Shown: one piece after another, positions 17,362 to 24,394 of the stretch | How the letters are laid out: each line of letters begins with the position of its first letter | Position numbering within the stretch: the first letter of the stretch is position 1 | Assembly (NCBI GenBank): GCA_021808195.1 | Contig: JAKBCE010000002.1 | Coordinates: forward strand, 62,001-126,000 | DNA: 64,000 nucleotides | DNA from: Pseudomonadota bacterium | GTDB lineage: Bacteria; Pseudomonadota; Gammaproteobacteria; Steroidobacterales; Steroidobacteraceae | Direction: 5' to 3' | Notes under the pieces: model-generated | Told to the model about the DNA's origin: nothing | Database searches by the model: none | Seen by the model: the letters and a program-made list of their open reading frames with translations, nothing else | Position numbers and translations under genes: made by a program

Positions 17362-17417
17362 GCCGATCTCCCGTTGCCTGTGACATCACACAGCGGCCCC
17401 CACGGCCGCTGCCATGG

Positions 17418-17454
17418 TTACCATTGTATAGCGAATTACAATTAGTAAGCGCAA
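17418..17454 (-). promoter_or_regulatory. GST promoter with overlapping dyad operator
   Basis: On the minus strand TTGCGC (17449-17454) and TATACA (17425-17430) are spaced 18 bp. The dyad ATTGTA-N8-TACAAT (17423-17442), extended by TTAC and GTAA half-sites at 17418-17421 and 17445-17448, lies across the spacer and -10. This is where a MarR/HxlR-type repressor would block transcription. No such regulator gene is adjacent. Confidence 0.5.
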
Positions 17455-17505
17455 GCGCGCCTCCATCTTTCGGACAGGAACACGCGTGTCACTGGCCGAT
17501 CACGC

Positions 17506-18048
17506 TCATCCCGGGAGGCGTCGATCGCCGTCCCCGAGAGCGCGCTGCATCAGCACGGTATCGACCCAACGGCCGAGCTTGTATCCGACCGCACGAAACG
17601 TCCCGACCGGCTCGAAGCCGCAGCGGCGATGCAGCGCGATCGACCCCGCATTCGCGCTGTCGCCTATGACGGCAATCATCTGCCGCCAGGGACCACGCTC
17701 ACAGCGCTCGATCAGCGCTTGCAGCAGCGCACGGCCCACGCCGCGCCCGCACCAGGGCTCGGCCACATACACCGAATCCTCGACCGTGTAGCGGTATCCG
17801 GGCCGCGGACGGTACGTGCCCGCGTAGGCGTATGCGACACACTCGCCGCCGGCCTCGGCCAGCAAATAAGGCAGCGCGGCGGCCCGGATCGCAGCAAAAC
17901 GCGACTGCAGTTCGCGCACATCCGGAGGCGTTTCCTCGAATGTCGCGCGGCCGGTGAGAACATAAGCGGCGTAGATGCGCGCCACGTGCACCATGTCATC
18001 GGCGGTAGCCTCGCGGATGAGCAGCTCTGCTGGGGGCGCCTCGGACAT
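17506..18048 (-). CDS. GNAT N-acetyltransferase, phosphinothricin-acetyltransferase-like
   Basis: A 180-residue GNAT-family enzyme transferring acetyl from acetyl-CoA to an amine. The order of motifs fits the phosphinothricin/methionine-sulfone acetyltransferase subgroup: IREATADDMVHVARIYAAYV at the start, GRATFEETPP, AYAGTYRPRPGYRYTVEDSV, the CoA-binding GRGVGRALLQALIERC, and NAGSIALHRRCGFEPVGTFR near the end. Members of this subgroup (MnaT/Pat type) acetylate toxic or metabolic amino-acid analogues; the native substrate here cannot be told. ATG 18048 is chosen because it aligns with the family start; the frame opens at 18090. The gene follows nirK on the same strand after 92 bp. Confidence 0.8.
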   Translation of the reverse strand: MSEAPPAELLIREATADDMVHVARIYAAYVLTGRATFEETPPDVRELQSRFAAIRAAALPYLLAEAGGECVAYAYAGTYRPRPGYRYTVEDSVYVAEPWCGRGVGRALLQALIERCERGPWRQMIAVIGDSANAGSIALHRRCGFEPVGTFRAVGYKLGRWVDTVLMQRALGDGDRRLPG

Positions 18049-18140
18049 CACCGGCCTCGTCTCATCCCGACGGCAACTGCGCCGGGGCACCCATTATGGG
18101 CTGCGCGTGCGCCGCCATGAAGCCGCGCGCGCCGTGCGCC

Positions 18141-19205
18141 TCAGGCAGTTTTGTGAAACAACCCCGGATCGGCCGCCCCCTCGACATCGATCTGGGCCAG
18201 CAGCCCTTGTCGCTCCACCCGGGACAGGGCGTGATCGACGAGCTTGACCGTCTCGGCAAGCGGCAGATGCAACTCCCCGATGAAGCAGCTGCCCGGTGCG
18301 ACCGGCTGCGTCTGGATGTAGGCGAGGGGAGGATTGGCGAGCGCACCCTGCGGCCAGCAGCGCGACCAGACATTGCCGATCGGATGGAAGCTCGAACTGA
18401 GGTTCGGGCCACCGTTGACCATGAATACCCGCACGGTCTCCCCGACCTTGGCACGCAGCGCACCGACACCAGCGGGGGTGAGACCCTGCACCATACCGTT
18501 GAACAAGACGAAGTTCGGCTCCTCGCGAGCCATCGCCGCGAAATCGAAATGCAGCAGTCCTGCCGTGCCGAACGGTTCACAGGTATACAGCTCGTGCTGA
18601 CCGATGTAGAACTCCCGATCCACCGGCGGCAGCCCGTCCGGCGGCTCGACCAGCATCATGCCGAACATCCCGCGGCTGATGTGCTCATCCATGCCGGGCA
18701 CGGCGCAATGGTAGATGAACGCTCCCGGATACAGGCATTTGAAAAACATGCTGGCCGCACCGCCCGGCGGCACCACGGTCGCCATCGCGCCCCCACCGCT
18801 GCCGTAGATCGCGTGCACATCGACGCAATGCGGGCGCATGTTACCCGCCGCGCTGCGCACACTCAGCGTGACGGTATCGCCGACTCGGACCCGGATCATG
18901 GGACCGGGAATCTGCCCATTCCAGGTCATGAAGCCGAACTCGGTCCCATCTGCGAGCTTCGCGCGCACCTCTTTCGCCTCAAGCGTGAGGTCGTGATGCA
19001 CGGGGTGGTGGCGGCGGATCGGCGCTGGAATCGCAGTCGGATCGGCCACCACCGTGGCGGTGCGCACCGTGCCGCCTGACTGCCCCCGCGCACGTGGGGC
19101 CAGCGCGCCCGACACGCCGAGCAACATGGCACCCGCGCCCGCTGCACCGAGGAAATTCCGCCGCGAGACACGGCCGCCCACCACCTCAGCACGCTCAATG
19201 TTCAT
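18141..19205 (-). CDS. nirK: Tat-exported copper nitrite reductase, AniA-like class
   Basis: A two-cupredoxin-domain nitrite reductase (nitrite to nitric oxide) of 354 residues. A Tat signal with SRRNFLG leads the protein. The copper centres are complete: PHCVDVHA gives a type-1 His, the catalytic Asp and a type-2 His; FIYHCAVPGMDEHISRGM gives type-2 His, type-1 Cys, His and Met with the 7-residue Cys-His gap of AniA-type enzymes; SSSFHPIG supplies the catalytic His and LVDHALSR the last type-2 His. One oddity is Cys in place of the usual Asn in HNVDFHA. ATG 19205 has GGGAG nine bases upstream. No nitric oxide reductase gene is nearby, so nitric oxide removal must be encoded elsewhere. It lies 199 bp behind the peroxidase gene. 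Confidence 0.88.
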   Translation of the reverse strand: MNIERAEVVGGRVSRRNFLGAAGAGAMLLGVSGALAPRARGQSGGTVRTATVVADPTAIPAPIRRHHPVHHDLTLEAKEVRAKLADGTEFGFMTWNGQIPGPMIRVRVGDTVTLSVRSAAGNMRPHCVDVHAIYGSGGGAMATVVPPGGAASMFFKCLYPGAFIYHCAVPGMDEHISRGMFGMMLVEPPDGLPPVDREFYIGQHELYTCEPFGTAGLLHFDFAAMAREEPNFVLFNGMVQGLTPAGVGALRAKVGETVRVFMVNGGPNLSSSFHPIGNVWSRCWPQGALANPPLAYIQTQPVAPGSCFIGELHLPLAETVKLVDHALSRVERQGLLAQIDVEGAADPGLFHKTA

Positions 19206-19272
19206 CGTCGTTACTCCCGGCGGGTGCACCGGCAGACCTCTGCCCGTGGCTTGCACCCGCATCACTCATTTC

Positions 19273-19287
19273 TATCGTTCCCCGATA
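19273..19287. promoter_or_regulatory. Small dyad upstream of nirK
   Basis: TATCG-N5-CGATA, a perfect 5-bp dyad with a 5-bp spacer, lies 68 bp before the nirK ATG. It does not match the FNR/NnrR TTGAT-N4-ATCAA pattern nor an obvious NsrR site. It may be an operator for an unidentified regulator or chance. Confidence 0.25.
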
Positions 19288-19404
19288 TGTTGCGCCCGAG
19301 CAGGATCACTGCCCATACGTAGGGTTGGACAGTGGGGTGGTATTTTCCGCAGCCGGCCTGCACGGCGACAGACAGTGTGAACGGATCGACGGAATTGCTG
19401 CCGC

Positions 19405-20763
19405 TCAGTGTCGCGCGGGTCGGTAACCGTCGGTCAACGTACCGAGAAACGCGATCACATCGCGGATTTGCGCGTCGTTGAGTGCAGGTGGGTCGCCAGG
19501 CCGGCGATTGAACGGCGCATCGACCGTGTCCACATTGCCGCGATACTGCGGCGGCAGGTCGTTGAACTTCACGACCTCGCCTTCGGCGTCGCGTGGATAG
19601 AAGCGCCCCGGATGCCGGTCGCGGTTGACGTACCACTCGAGCACCTGGTGCAGAGAGTGGAATACGCCGTTGTGAAAGAACACGTGTCGGGTCGCGACGT
19701 TGCGCAGCGAGGGGGTGAGAAACATGCCGCAGTACTGGGTCTGTCCGCGCAGATCCGTGCGGTACGGCCCGCACAGCCCGAGATCGTAATAGTCGGGATT
19801 GCGGTTGGCTGCAATCGCCGCATTGCGCGGTACGCCGAGCGCCTCGTATTGAAAGTCGGTGAACAGCGGCGGCTGTCCGCCGGGACCCGGCTGATCGAGA
19901 TGACACGCCGCACAGTTGCCCTTGCGCGGATCGTTGAACAGTTCGTAGCCACGCAGCTGAGCGGGGGTGAAGCGTGCGCGTCCCTCGAGCCAGGCGTCGA
20001 ATTTGCTCGAGAACGGATGGAAGCTGCGATCCTCCCGCTCGAAGCGACCGATGGCGAACATCGCCTCGGCAACCGTCAGCTGCGGGTTGTCGAACACGCC
20101 CGGCCCGAACAGGCGAATGAACTCACCGGCAAACCGGCTGTGGCGCAGCCGCTCAGCGACCTGGGCCACCGTGCCACCATCCATCTCCGCCGGATTGAAC
20201 AGCGGCCCGTCGATCTGCTGCTCGAGCGTATCGGCGCGCCCGTCCCAGAATAACCCGCCCTGCGGCACCTGATTTGCGGCGGCCGCAAGCGGCTGGCGCG
20301 CGCTCTTGCGCACGCGGCGCTGCCGGAGCGCGCGCCGAATTTGCCGCGCGAGCGGCACCGGCACGTCGGTCCCGTTCTGCAGATCCGGACCGATCGTAAA
20401 AGGTGGCTGGCGGTACAGATAGCGCAGTGAGGGCACGGCCCGCACCCCCGGGGTGCGCAGCGCCGGCCCGCCGAGCATGACCGACGCCGCCCCCGGCGGC
20501 CCGTAGGCATCGGCCGGAACATGGCAACTCGCGCATGACATCCGCCCCGATGCCGACAGCCGCGTGTCGTAGAACAGCCCGCGCCCGAGACGGGCCAGGA
20601 CCGAGAGCGGCCCGTCTGGCGGCTTACGCAGCCGCACCGGATGGGGATTGAATCCCGTCCGCAGCGCGCTCGACACGCCGGCGGCCGCCACGGCGGCGGT
20701 GCCGAGATGGGCCGCAGCGAGTGTCGTCAGCAGCGCGGCGAGTGCCCTGCGCCGGGCCGACAT
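19405..20763 (-). CDS. Di-haem cytochrome c peroxidase / MauG-family protein
   Basis: A 452-residue exported protein of the bacterial di-haem cytochrome c peroxidase family. A signal peptide (RRRALAALLTTLAAAHLG) is followed by the first haem motif SCASCH in a LFYDTRLSASGRMSCASCH context, and the second CAACH in NDPRKGNCAACHLDQPG. TPSLRNVATRHVFFHNGVF is the C-terminal family block near the distal ligands. Members reduce hydrogen peroxide or act as MauG-type oxidases of other substrates; the peroxidase/MauG distinction cannot be settled by eye. ATG 20763 begins 4 bp after the stop of the upstream phosphoesterase, so the two are translationally linked. It shares the periplasm and probably electron donors with nirK downstream. 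Confidence 0.85.
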   Translation of the reverse strand: MSARRRALAALLTTLAAAHLGTAAVAAAGVSSALRTGFNPHPVRLRKPPDGPLSVLARLGRGLFYDTRLSASGRMSCASCHVPADAYGPPGAASVMLGGPALRTPGVRAVPSLRYLYRQPPFTIGPDLQNGTDVPVPLARQIRRALRQRRVRKSARQPLAAAANQVPQGGLFWDGRADTLEQQIDGPLFNPAEMDGGTVAQVAERLRHSRFAGEFIRLFGPGVFDNPQLTVAEAMFAIGRFEREDRSFHPFSSKFDAWLEGRARFTPAQLRGYELFNDPRKGNCAACHLDQPGPGGQPPLFTDFQYEALGVPRNAAIAANRNPDYYDLGLCGPYRTDLRGQTQYCGMFLTPSLRNVATRHVFFHNGVFHSLHQVLEWYVNRDRHPGRFYPRDAEGEVVKFNDLPPQYRGNVDTVDAPFNRRPGDPPALNDAQIRDVIAFLGTLTDGYRPARH

Positions 20764-20767
20764 GCGC

Positions 20768-22414
20768 TCAGGTACCGGCGGCTCGCGCTGCAGCAGAAGT
20801 CGACAGCGGCTCGCCGGTGCGCGCATCGAGCATGAGCCGCGCCGCCGACCGTCGACGCGTGAAGTCAAACATGTTGAGAATGCTGCCGGCGGTGGCATCA
20901 AACGAGCCGTCACCGAGCCGCTCGCCGTGCAGCCAGTTGTCCTCGATGAAGCGCACGACCGACGCTTGCGAAATGCGCGCATGGCTGACGTAGTTGACCC
21001 GGGCGTACGGGGAGATCACGAAGAACGGAATGCGAGTCCCCGGACCGCAGCGCCCGTTGACCGGCTTGCCGGCTATGCCCGCGAGTGGTGTTCCCCGGCC
21101 GCACACGCCCCGAGCATCGAGCCGGTCGGCGGACTTGTCGTACGAGGGATTGGTGGGGGTGGCGAAGGCGTGATCGTACCAACCGTCTGAGTCATCCCAG
21201 GTGATGATCACGGCGGTGTTGCGCCACTCGGGCCGCTGCTCGAGGAAATTGATTACCTTGACGATCCAGGCCTGCTCATCGAGCGGATCCGAATAGCCGG
21301 CATGCCCGTCCTGAAAGGCCGGCGCCTTCAAGAACGAGACCGCAGGGAAATTCCCGGCACGCAGCGCTGCATAAAAGTCCGTCAGGCCATATTCGTGGTT
21401 GGCCGGATCGTGCCGCCCATCGGCATCGTAGGTGTGACCGACCGCGCGCAACGAGGCCGGCTGGGCGTGCGTCGGATTGGCGGTGGCCTTGAAGTACTGG
21501 AACCAGTTGTGGTGCGGAATGTAATCGCGCACGGTCTGGCCGACCACGTTCGAGTAGGTGCTGCGCCGACAGCCGGTCGTGCCGTTCGAATTAGTGCGCG
21601 CCAGATCGAACCCACCCATGAATCCGCCCCAGCTCACGCCGTGGGCGCTCAGCAGCTCACCGACATTGCGCCCCTGCATCCGCACTTGATTGCGAGGGTT
21701 GGAACAGACGTCATATGCCGGATCGACGTCGCTGATCAGTGTCTTGCCGCCGGCACCATCGGCGATGTAATAGCGGTGAGTCGTGCTCGCGACCAGCCGC
21801 ACTCCGTTGGTCTGCCCCGAGACAACCTCCAGCGCGCCGGGCGTCGAGGGACCGTAGGTGTCCGTGTAGGCGTTGTCGCTCATGGCAAAATGCTGCGCGT
21901 AGTTCCACAGCGCGGTCACGGTGTTGCCGTCGAAGTAGCCCATCACTTGCCCCGGGGTGCCGAAGGCGCCGGCACCACCGGGGGTGCCGCGCCCGGTATG
22001 CAAAGGAAACAGATCCGCAGCGCCTGCATCGTAGGCTTGCTGCTCAGCGGTATAGCCGTGATTTTGATCAGCGGTGGAGGCCTGCGCCCGATCAAGCCGG
22101 AAGGGGTTGGTGGCGCCACGGCCATTGCGGGGATTGAGGTTCGGGTTGTGGGTCAGCAGCTCGCCGCCGAGCAGATTGTTCACACGCGCAGTCGTGCGCG
22201 AGGGCGGGAAGCGCGGCTCACCGCTCGGATTGGCAGCCCGCGGGTAGGTGGCGAAGTAGTGATCGAACGAGACGTTCTCATCGAAGATCACCACCAGGTG
22301 CTTGATGGGTGTGGCAGTCGGCTCGCGTGCCGCGGGCAGATCCCGGGCCGAGGCGGACACGCTGGTCCCGGCGGCGAGGAGTAGTACCGGCAGCATGTTC
22401 TTAATCAGACGCAT
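20768..22414 (-). CDS. Secreted phosphoesterase of the phospholipase C family
   Basis: A 548-residue exported protein of the phosphoesterase family that includes bacterial phospholipase C and acid phosphatases. A signal peptide (IKNMLPVLLLAAGTSVSASA) is followed by VIFDENVSFDHYFATYP, the family's ENxSFDHYFG signature with metal/nucleophile residues. Later come SDNAYTDTYGPSTPGALEVV, and near the C-terminus IITWDDSDGWYDH, the second metal site. It is the third phosphoesterase of this superfamily in the window, but resembles phospholipase C more than the pair at 77-4890. ATG 22414 has AGGAA upstream. It is coupled to a cytochrome c peroxidase gene 4 bp downstream. Substrate unknown. Confidence 0.85.
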   Translation of the reverse strand: MRLIKNMLPVLLLAAGTSVSASARDLPAAREPTATPIKHLVVIFDENVSFDHYFATYPRAANPSGEPRFPPSRTTARVNNLLGGELLTHNPNLNPRNGRGATNPFRLDRAQASTADQNHGYTAEQQAYDAGAADLFPLHTGRGTPGGAGAFGTPGQVMGYFDGNTVTALWNYAQHFAMSDNAYTDTYGPSTPGALEVVSGQTNGVRLVASTTHRYYIADGAGGKTLISDVDPAYDVCSNPRNQVRMQGRNVGELLSAHGVSWGGFMGGFDLARTNSNGTTGCRRSTYSNVVGQTVRDYIPHHNWFQYFKATANPTHAQPASLRAVGHTYDADGRHDPANHEYGLTDFYAALRAGNFPAVSFLKAPAFQDGHAGYSDPLDEQAWIVKVINFLEQRPEWRNTAVIITWDDSDGWYDHAFATPTNPSYDKSADRLDARGVCGRGTPLAGIAGKPVNGRCGPGTRIPFFVISPYARVNYVSHARISQASVVRFIEDNWLHGERLGDGSFDATAGSILNMFDFTRRRSAARLMLDARTGEPLSTSAAARAAGT

Positions 22415-22753
22415 GAGGTATTCCTGCACTGCAAGAGGTGAGTCGAATTCGCAAGCGCCCGAGGGTCGCGGCTTGGCGGGTGAGCTTAGCGTGCAATTAT
22501 GACGGATCGAGGTCGCTGTCGTCCCCCGGGGCCCCAAGGTGCCGTCCCGGCGGCGGGTGACGGACTCGCTGCGCAAGCCTATGATCGGCTGCGCCGGACT
22601 TGCGCGGCGAACTGAGCGGAGTGATCCCTTGCGCAACCGAATCCTGAGCTGGTGCTCGCCGCGTGCGCCGCACGGCGCGCGGCCCGCCGCTTTGCTCCCG
22701 GTTCACGCCGCAAGACACAGCCCTGCCGGCACGCACTGCACGGAGCCGCACCG
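22415..22753. other. Divergent intergenic region
   Basis: This 339-bp spacer contains the promoters of the phosphoesterase and DedA-like genes. GGAG at about 22742 serves the plus-strand start. A half Pho site (CCGTCAT on the minus strand, 22499-22505) has no acceptable second half. No gene, repeat or terminator is visible. Confidence 0.5.
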
Positions 22754-23428
22754 ATGACTCGCGCCAATCTGCTGCGCCTGGCCCTGCTCGGCGTGCTTGC
22801 GGCCGCAGCCGTCTGGGCGTTCCTGCATCGCCACGAGTTCGATGCCCGCGCGCTCGGCGCGGCGGTGCACCGCGCCGGCGCGTGGGGAGCGCTCGCGTTC
22901 ATGGCCATCTATGCAGCGGCCACGGTGGCCTTGCTGCCCGGAACGGTACTGACGCTGGCCGGTGGCGCATTGTTCGGACCGGTGGCCGGCACGTTCTACA
23001 ATCTCACCGGCGCCACGCTCGGGGCGACGGGCGCCTTTCTCGTCGCGCGCTATCTGGCGGCAGACTGGGTACGGGCCCGCTTGGGCGAGCGCGCCGGGCA
23101 GCTCGTCGAGGGGGTCGAGCGCGAGGACTGGCGCTTCGTCGCTTTCGTGCGCCTCGTGCCGCTCATTCCCTTCAACCTGCTCAATTACGCGCTCGGGCTC
23201 ACGCGGGTGCGACTGTCCCGCTACGTCATCGCCTCGTACCTGGCGATGCTGCCCGGCACCCTCGCCTACACGTACCTCGGTTACGCCGGCCGCGCGGCAC
23301 TCGCCGGCAATGCCGACATGATCAAAAAGGGGCTGCTCGCGCTCGCACTGCTCGCCTGCGCAGCGCTGCTGCCGCGCCTGATCCGCAGGGTGCGCGCCGC
23401 TCGGCAGCGACACGGAGGAGCGAGCTGA
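22754..23428 (+). CDS. TVP38/TMEM64 (SNARE-associated/DedA-type) membrane protein
   Basis: A 224-residue inner-membrane protein of the TVP38/TMEM64 branch of the DedA superfamily. Hydrophobic segments include LLRLALLGVLAAAAVWAFL and FMAIYAAATVALLPGTVLTL. The family core is seen as LAGGALFGPVAGTFYN followed by GATGAFLVARYL, then FVRLVPLIPFNLLNYALGLT and GTLAYTYLGYAG. Relatives are lipid scramblases or transporters needed for envelope integrity; a precise role is not inferable. ATG 22754 has GGAG about ten bases upstream and fits the family start; the frame opens at 22652. Its stop codon forms one arm of a hairpin shared with the convergent glycosyltransferase. Confidence 0.8.
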   Translation: MTRANLLRLALLGVLAAAAVWAFLHRHEFDARALGAAVHRAGAWGALAFMAIYAAATVALLPGTVLTLAGGALFGPVAGTFYNLTGATLGATGAFLVARYLAADWVRARLGERAGQLVEGVEREDWRFVAFVRLVPLIPFNLLNYALGLTRVRLSRYVIASYLAMLPGTLAYTYLGYAGRAALAGNADMIKKGLLALALLACAALLPRLIRRVRAARQRHGGAS

Positions 23429-23446
23429 ACCGACCGCTCAGCTCGC
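23420..23446. terminator. Hairpin built from the last codons of two convergent genes
   Basis: GCGAGCTGA (23420-23428) and TCAGCTCGC (23438-23446) form a perfect 9-bp stem with a 9-nt loop. Each arm contains the stop codon of one gene, so the 9-bp intergenic gap is the loop. Plausible bidirectional terminator without U-tract. Confidence 0.5.
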
Positions 23447-24268
23447 CAGGCCGCGGCTGAGGATGTACAGGTGCAAATATTTGCGCCGTACATAATTGGA
23501 CTCGACGAGCGCGAACACCAGGCCGCGCCAGCCATCGAGAAAGCCGAGCCGCAGACCATAGCCGCGCACGAACCGCCACGCCGGATTGAACAGTACCGGC
23601 CCGAGGCCGCAACGCCTGCCCCGTGCGTAGAGCGCGCTCGCCATCAGTTCCGCGTAACGTTGCATTCGTCGGTGATGATCGCCAAGACTGCGGTACGGAT
23701 GATGCTCGAGCGGTCCGCGCAGCCGCACGATGCGACCCTCGACGCGTGTGTTCTCGTGGATCTCCTCACCCACCCAGCGGCCGCGCCGGCGGTCGAACAG
23801 TCGCACCAATCGGTCTGGATAGGCGTTGCCATGGCGCAGAAAGCGCCCGAAATACTCGCTCATGCGCGGCAGCGAGGCGCCGGCGAGCCCGGCAAAGCCG
23901 CTCGCCCGCAGTTGCTCGATCTGCGCACGCAATGCCGGGCTCACCCGCTCATCGGCATCGAGACACAAAACCCAATCGTACCGGGCAGCATCGACGGCGA
24001 ACTGCTTCTGCGAGCGATACCCCGGCCAGTCCCGCTCGATCACCCGTGCCCCGAGCGCCGCGGCCCGCTCGCGCGTACCGTCGCTCGAGTGCGAATCGAC
24101 CACCAGGATCTCCTCGCAGAACGCGAGCGAGCGCACGCATGCCTCGATGCGATCCTGTTCGTTGTACGTGATGATGCAGGCCGAAAGGCCTGGGCACTCC
24201 GCCACGGTCGCCTCGCCCTGCCGGGAAGTTCGGCCGGAGTCTAGCGCAAGTTCGCCAGGCACACGCAT
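23438..24268 (-). CDS. Family 2 glycosyltransferase, WaaE/KdtX-like
   Basis: A 276-residue GT-A fold glycosyltransferase. LSACIITYNEQDRIEACVRS opens the nucleotide-sugar domain, EEILVVDSHSSDGT follows, and YDWVLCLDADERVS carries the metal-binding DxD. PDRLVRLFDRRRGRW, EEIHENT and YAELMASALYARGRR match lipopolysaccharide-core glucosyltransferases of the WaaE/KdtX type. The likely role is adding a hexose to core oligosaccharide or another surface glycan. The start is uncertain: ATG 24268 lacks a ribosome site, while GTG 24205 has AGGGCGAGG upstream and would remove 21 poorly conserved residues. It lies downstream of a terminator after the TonB receptor, so it is probably transcribed separately. 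Confidence 0.8.
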   Translation of the reverse strand: MRVPGELALDSGRTSRQGEATVAECPGLSACIITYNEQDRIEACVRSLAFCEEILVVDSHSSDGTRERAAALGARVIERDWPGYRSQKQFAVDAARYDWVLCLDADERVSPALRAQIEQLRASGFAGLAGASLPRMSEYFGRFLRHGNAYPDRLVRLFDRRRGRWVGEEIHENTRVEGRIVRLRGPLEHHPYRSLGDHHRRMQRYAELMASALYARGRRCGLGPVLFNPAWRFVRGYGLRLGFLDGWRGLVFALVESNYVRRKYLHLYILSRGLAS

Positions 24269-24338
24269 GCTCAATGCCGGTGCGCCCTCCGTGCCCGGTC
24301 CGGCCCGTGATCAGGGTGCCAGCTGCACTCACTCGACG

Positions 24339-24368
24339 GCCCCGGCTGTGCGCAGGCACAGCCGGGGC
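24339..24368 (-). terminator. Hairpin terminator after the TonB receptor gene
   Basis: GCCCCGGCTGTGC and GCACAGCCGGGGC form a perfect 13-bp stem around a GCAG loop, 26 bp downstream of the receptor stop codon. No U-tract is present. Confidence 0.6.
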
Positions 24369-24394
24369 ACGTCCCTAGCTCAACGTCAGCTCAC

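Noticed and set aside
19206..19404. FNR/NnrR or NsrR site upstream of nirK
   Set aside because: No TTGAT-N4-ATCAA-like sequence or NsrR-type palindrome was found; only an unrelated short dyad.
22485..22505. Second Pho box upstream of the phosphoesterase at 22414
   Set aside because: Only the first half-site (CCGTCAT) and an A/T spacer fit; the second half-site has almost no match.
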